This document shows positions 62,040 to 64,000 of a stretch of 64,000 nt of DNA, piece by piece. A program made the position numbers and the translations under genes. Each line of letters opens with the position of its first letter. Within the stretch, counting starts at the first letter, position 1. A model generated the notes under the pieces. The model was not told where the DNA came from, ran no database searches, and saw only the letters and a program-made list of their open reading frames with translations. The stretch is from NCBI RefSeq assembly GCF_021130785.1, contig NC_060212.1:149416001-149480000 (forward strand), read 5' to 3'. The DNA comes from Homalodisca vitripennis (taxonomy: Eukaryota; Arthropoda; Insecta; Hemiptera; Cicadellidae).

Positions 62040-62248
62040 TCTATAGGTATATCTATCTCACAATCTGTTCGCACGACATCTCATAACACATAAACTGAGT
62101 TATCGGCTTGGAATTAGGTATGAAAGTTCATTTATTTACAGGTAATATAGTGTTCGGTGATGGTGCCTGTATTTCCATAGGTTTTGGTTGAACACCAGCG
62201 AAGCCTAACCGTCCACAGGATATCCTGGAAACAAATTGAAGACGGAAT
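62040..62248 (+). mobile_element. family A fragment
   Basis: GCACGACATCTCATAACACA, GGCTTGGAATTAGGTATGAA, GGTGATGGTGCCTGTATTTC and CACCAGCGAAGCCTAACCG follow family A order. It runs into the 26-bp tandem repeat. Confidence 0.55.
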
Positions 62249-62420
62249 TTTACACGGAAACGTCAGAGATGCCTTTTACACGGAAACGTCAGAGATGCCT
62301 TTTACACGGAAACGTCAGAGATGCCTTTTACACGGAAACGTCAGAGATGCCTTTTACACGGAAACGTCAGAGATGCCTATTACACGGAAACGTCAGAGAT
62401 GCCTTTTACACGGAAACGTG
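62249..62420. repeat. 26-bp tandem repeat, 7 copies
   Basis: ACGGAAACGTCAGAGATGCC plus TTTTAC repeats seven times, with ACGGAAACGT at 62254 and every 26 bases to 62410. One unit has TATTAC. Frames of 62 and 129 codons across it are produced by the repeat. Confidence 0.95.
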
Positions 62421-64000
62421 GTAAGGCGAATTCCTACTTTGTTTAGGATAGATTACCGATGTATTTGTATGTATATATCTGAAAACTGTATTAATACTCA
62501 TGATACTCTACTATATATCAATAAGGAGCTCAATCTTTGGTTATGTTCCAAAAAGAGGGACAGTTTCAATTAGTACATAATTGGTTATTCCATTCATCCA
62601 AAAAGATATGTAGCGCAAAGTGTCAAGGATGCTCTTCATATATATTAAGAGACTGGTGTTAGATTAATGATCGACTATTTTTCCGTAGTAATAAGTCATA
62701 GTCTGTAAACAAACTTCAAATCATTACCATCTATGTTTTCCGGTTCATACAACATCGAAACATTGCTTTCACAATTAATGTTTTAACGCGGCGTGAACCG
62801 GAAAAGGCTAGACGTTATCAACACTGACCGCTTAAGCCTTAGAAGTGAGAAGAATAAAAATATATAAAAAGTAAACCAATCTGAAAATATATATTTATCT
62901 CTAAGATGAACTAATCCACTTAGGGCTTTCATGATTAATGTCGTTACTGTAAGGCATTGAGAGTACATTCAATAACGTGTTGCGTGTTAACCCCATTCTT
63001 GGTGACATTAACATTGGTTGTGGTTACTCTCACATTCTTAATCTATATTCGTGAATGTTGAGCAGTGAATTTTGGTGCATTACCTAGTGTTTTCATATGC
63101 CTAAGGTAGTAAGTATCCTTGAAACAGATTGAACCTCCTGAAAATCAAAATATGTTTGCCATTTGATAATGTTAATGATACATTTTTTTTCATTTGCATA
63201 GTTTTGCATGTGCGAGTGAACTTGTTTGTCTGTACTTATGTACAGAAGTTGCGAAAGGAAATTTTAAAATAAATGTATTGTTTTTAAAATCTAGGGGCTT
63301 TCCCTTAAATTCATATAGGTTTAACCGCTACGAAATTGTCTGAGCCATTAAGAGTGGGTCTCTGAAACTGGCTGATTGTCCTCTGTGGGGAAGACGCGAA
63401 GCCTCCCAGGCTGAACTGGAGTACTATATGGCGTAATACTCAAATTATTCAAATACAATTTCGAACAGTTTCAAAGTGTGTAAGTATTCTTAATTTCTAG
63501 TATTGTTTTTCATAACACCCTTTCTTAAAATGTCTCAACATGTATTTACCAATTATTAGAGATTTTGGTAGCTCAGTGGTAGGACCAAATAATCAATTAC
63601 CCGCTAATCATCATTCGTGACGGTGAATACGGAATATTCAAAACGCTGACAATAAATTATTTCTTATAAATATAATTATTTACCATACAAATCGCACCTT
63701 AGAATAATTATTCTGGATAAGATGTGTTTCTTTTATTGTATGTAACAGTCAAATCATTGACTTCATGCCGGAGATCATTACATCATTCTGCGAAATATTA
63801 TTACAGTGTCATTCTATAAAATTCACCTTTAAATACCACCATTTAAAGACATTACAGTATTAATTTTGACTATAAATAACAAAAGTACTACTTAAGCTAA
63901 CGGTGTTGTTAAACGGTAAAAATTGGCCTCACAGTTTTAAAAAGACAGCCTTTTAAAGAGCAACGCTTCTCACAGACCCGGGTCCTGAATATTTTAACAG
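62421..64000. other. unique sequence, nothing recognised
   Basis: No gene supported. A GGTAGCTCAGTGGTAGGA phrase at about 63567 resembles a tRNA A-box. TTAACCCC...GGTGACATTAAC near 62990 faintly recalls the C-rich repeats at the start of the window. Confidence 0.35.

Noticed and set aside
62184..62573. 129-codon plus-strand frame
   Set aside because: It is kept open by the 26-bp repeat, and the flanking codons show no homology I can name.
63563..63640. Possible tRNA gene or tRNA-derived SINE head
   Set aside because: GGTAGCTCAGTGGTAGG resembles an A-box, but there is no B-box (GGTTCGANNCC), no acceptor stem and no cloverleaf.

Overview
This window is AT-rich eukaryotic DNA, most likely arthropod and probably insect. 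It has no operons and no long open reading frames. It is dense in microsatellites, Tc1/mariner-style inverted-repeat elements with CAGGGTG...CACCCTG ends, decayed non-LTR retrotransposons and tandem satellites. A hemipteran (leafhopper-like) source is my impression from the dispersed repeat family, but I could not test it. I found no intact host protein-coding gene, rRNA gene or convincing tRNA gene. The region reads as intergenic DNA or the inside of a very large intron.

Layout. 1-720: C-rich degenerate repeats and a GC-rich hairpin. 1090-1404: 3' relic of a non-LTR retrotransposon. 2585-4106: a 22-copy, 71-bp minisatellite. 5290-8270: mostly unique AT-rich DNA with fragments of a dispersed repeat called family A here. 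9171-10022: an 852-bp inverted-repeat element with a second inverted repeat inside it. 10985-14775: another family A copy, a degenerate minisatellite, and the first copy of a ~490-bp retroelement called family B. 24031-24964 and 37468-38383: two copies of a ~0.92-kb element with TG...CA ends, each flanked by its own perfect 4-bp duplication, read as solo LTRs. 30758-31803: a 20-bp tandem repeat followed by an inverted duplication carrying an exon-like segment. 35631-36202: a 572-bp mariner-type MITE. 41575-42345: family B inserted into family A with a 12-bp target-site duplication. 43332-46720: two truncated copies of one dead reverse transcriptase, plus the tail of a different LINE ending in a long (TTA)n run. 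48888-55155: a ~244-bp satellite array, apparently grown out of family A, interrupted in phase by ~1.2 kb of nearly pure A-rich sequence and surrounded by indel-ridden units. 58587-58749: a long hairpin. 60880-62420: more family A and a 7-copy 26-bp repeat.

How it fits together. The recurrent theme is repeats building on repeats: family B jumped into family A, part of family A appears to have become a satellite, two reverse-transcriptase copies share the same inactivating change, and an exon-like fragment sits in both arms of a foldback. The best-supported new observations are the solo-LTR pair, the family B insertion, the nested MITE, the family A-derived satellite with its A-rich interruption, and the exon-bearing inverted duplication. 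All family names are local labels. No database was consulted.
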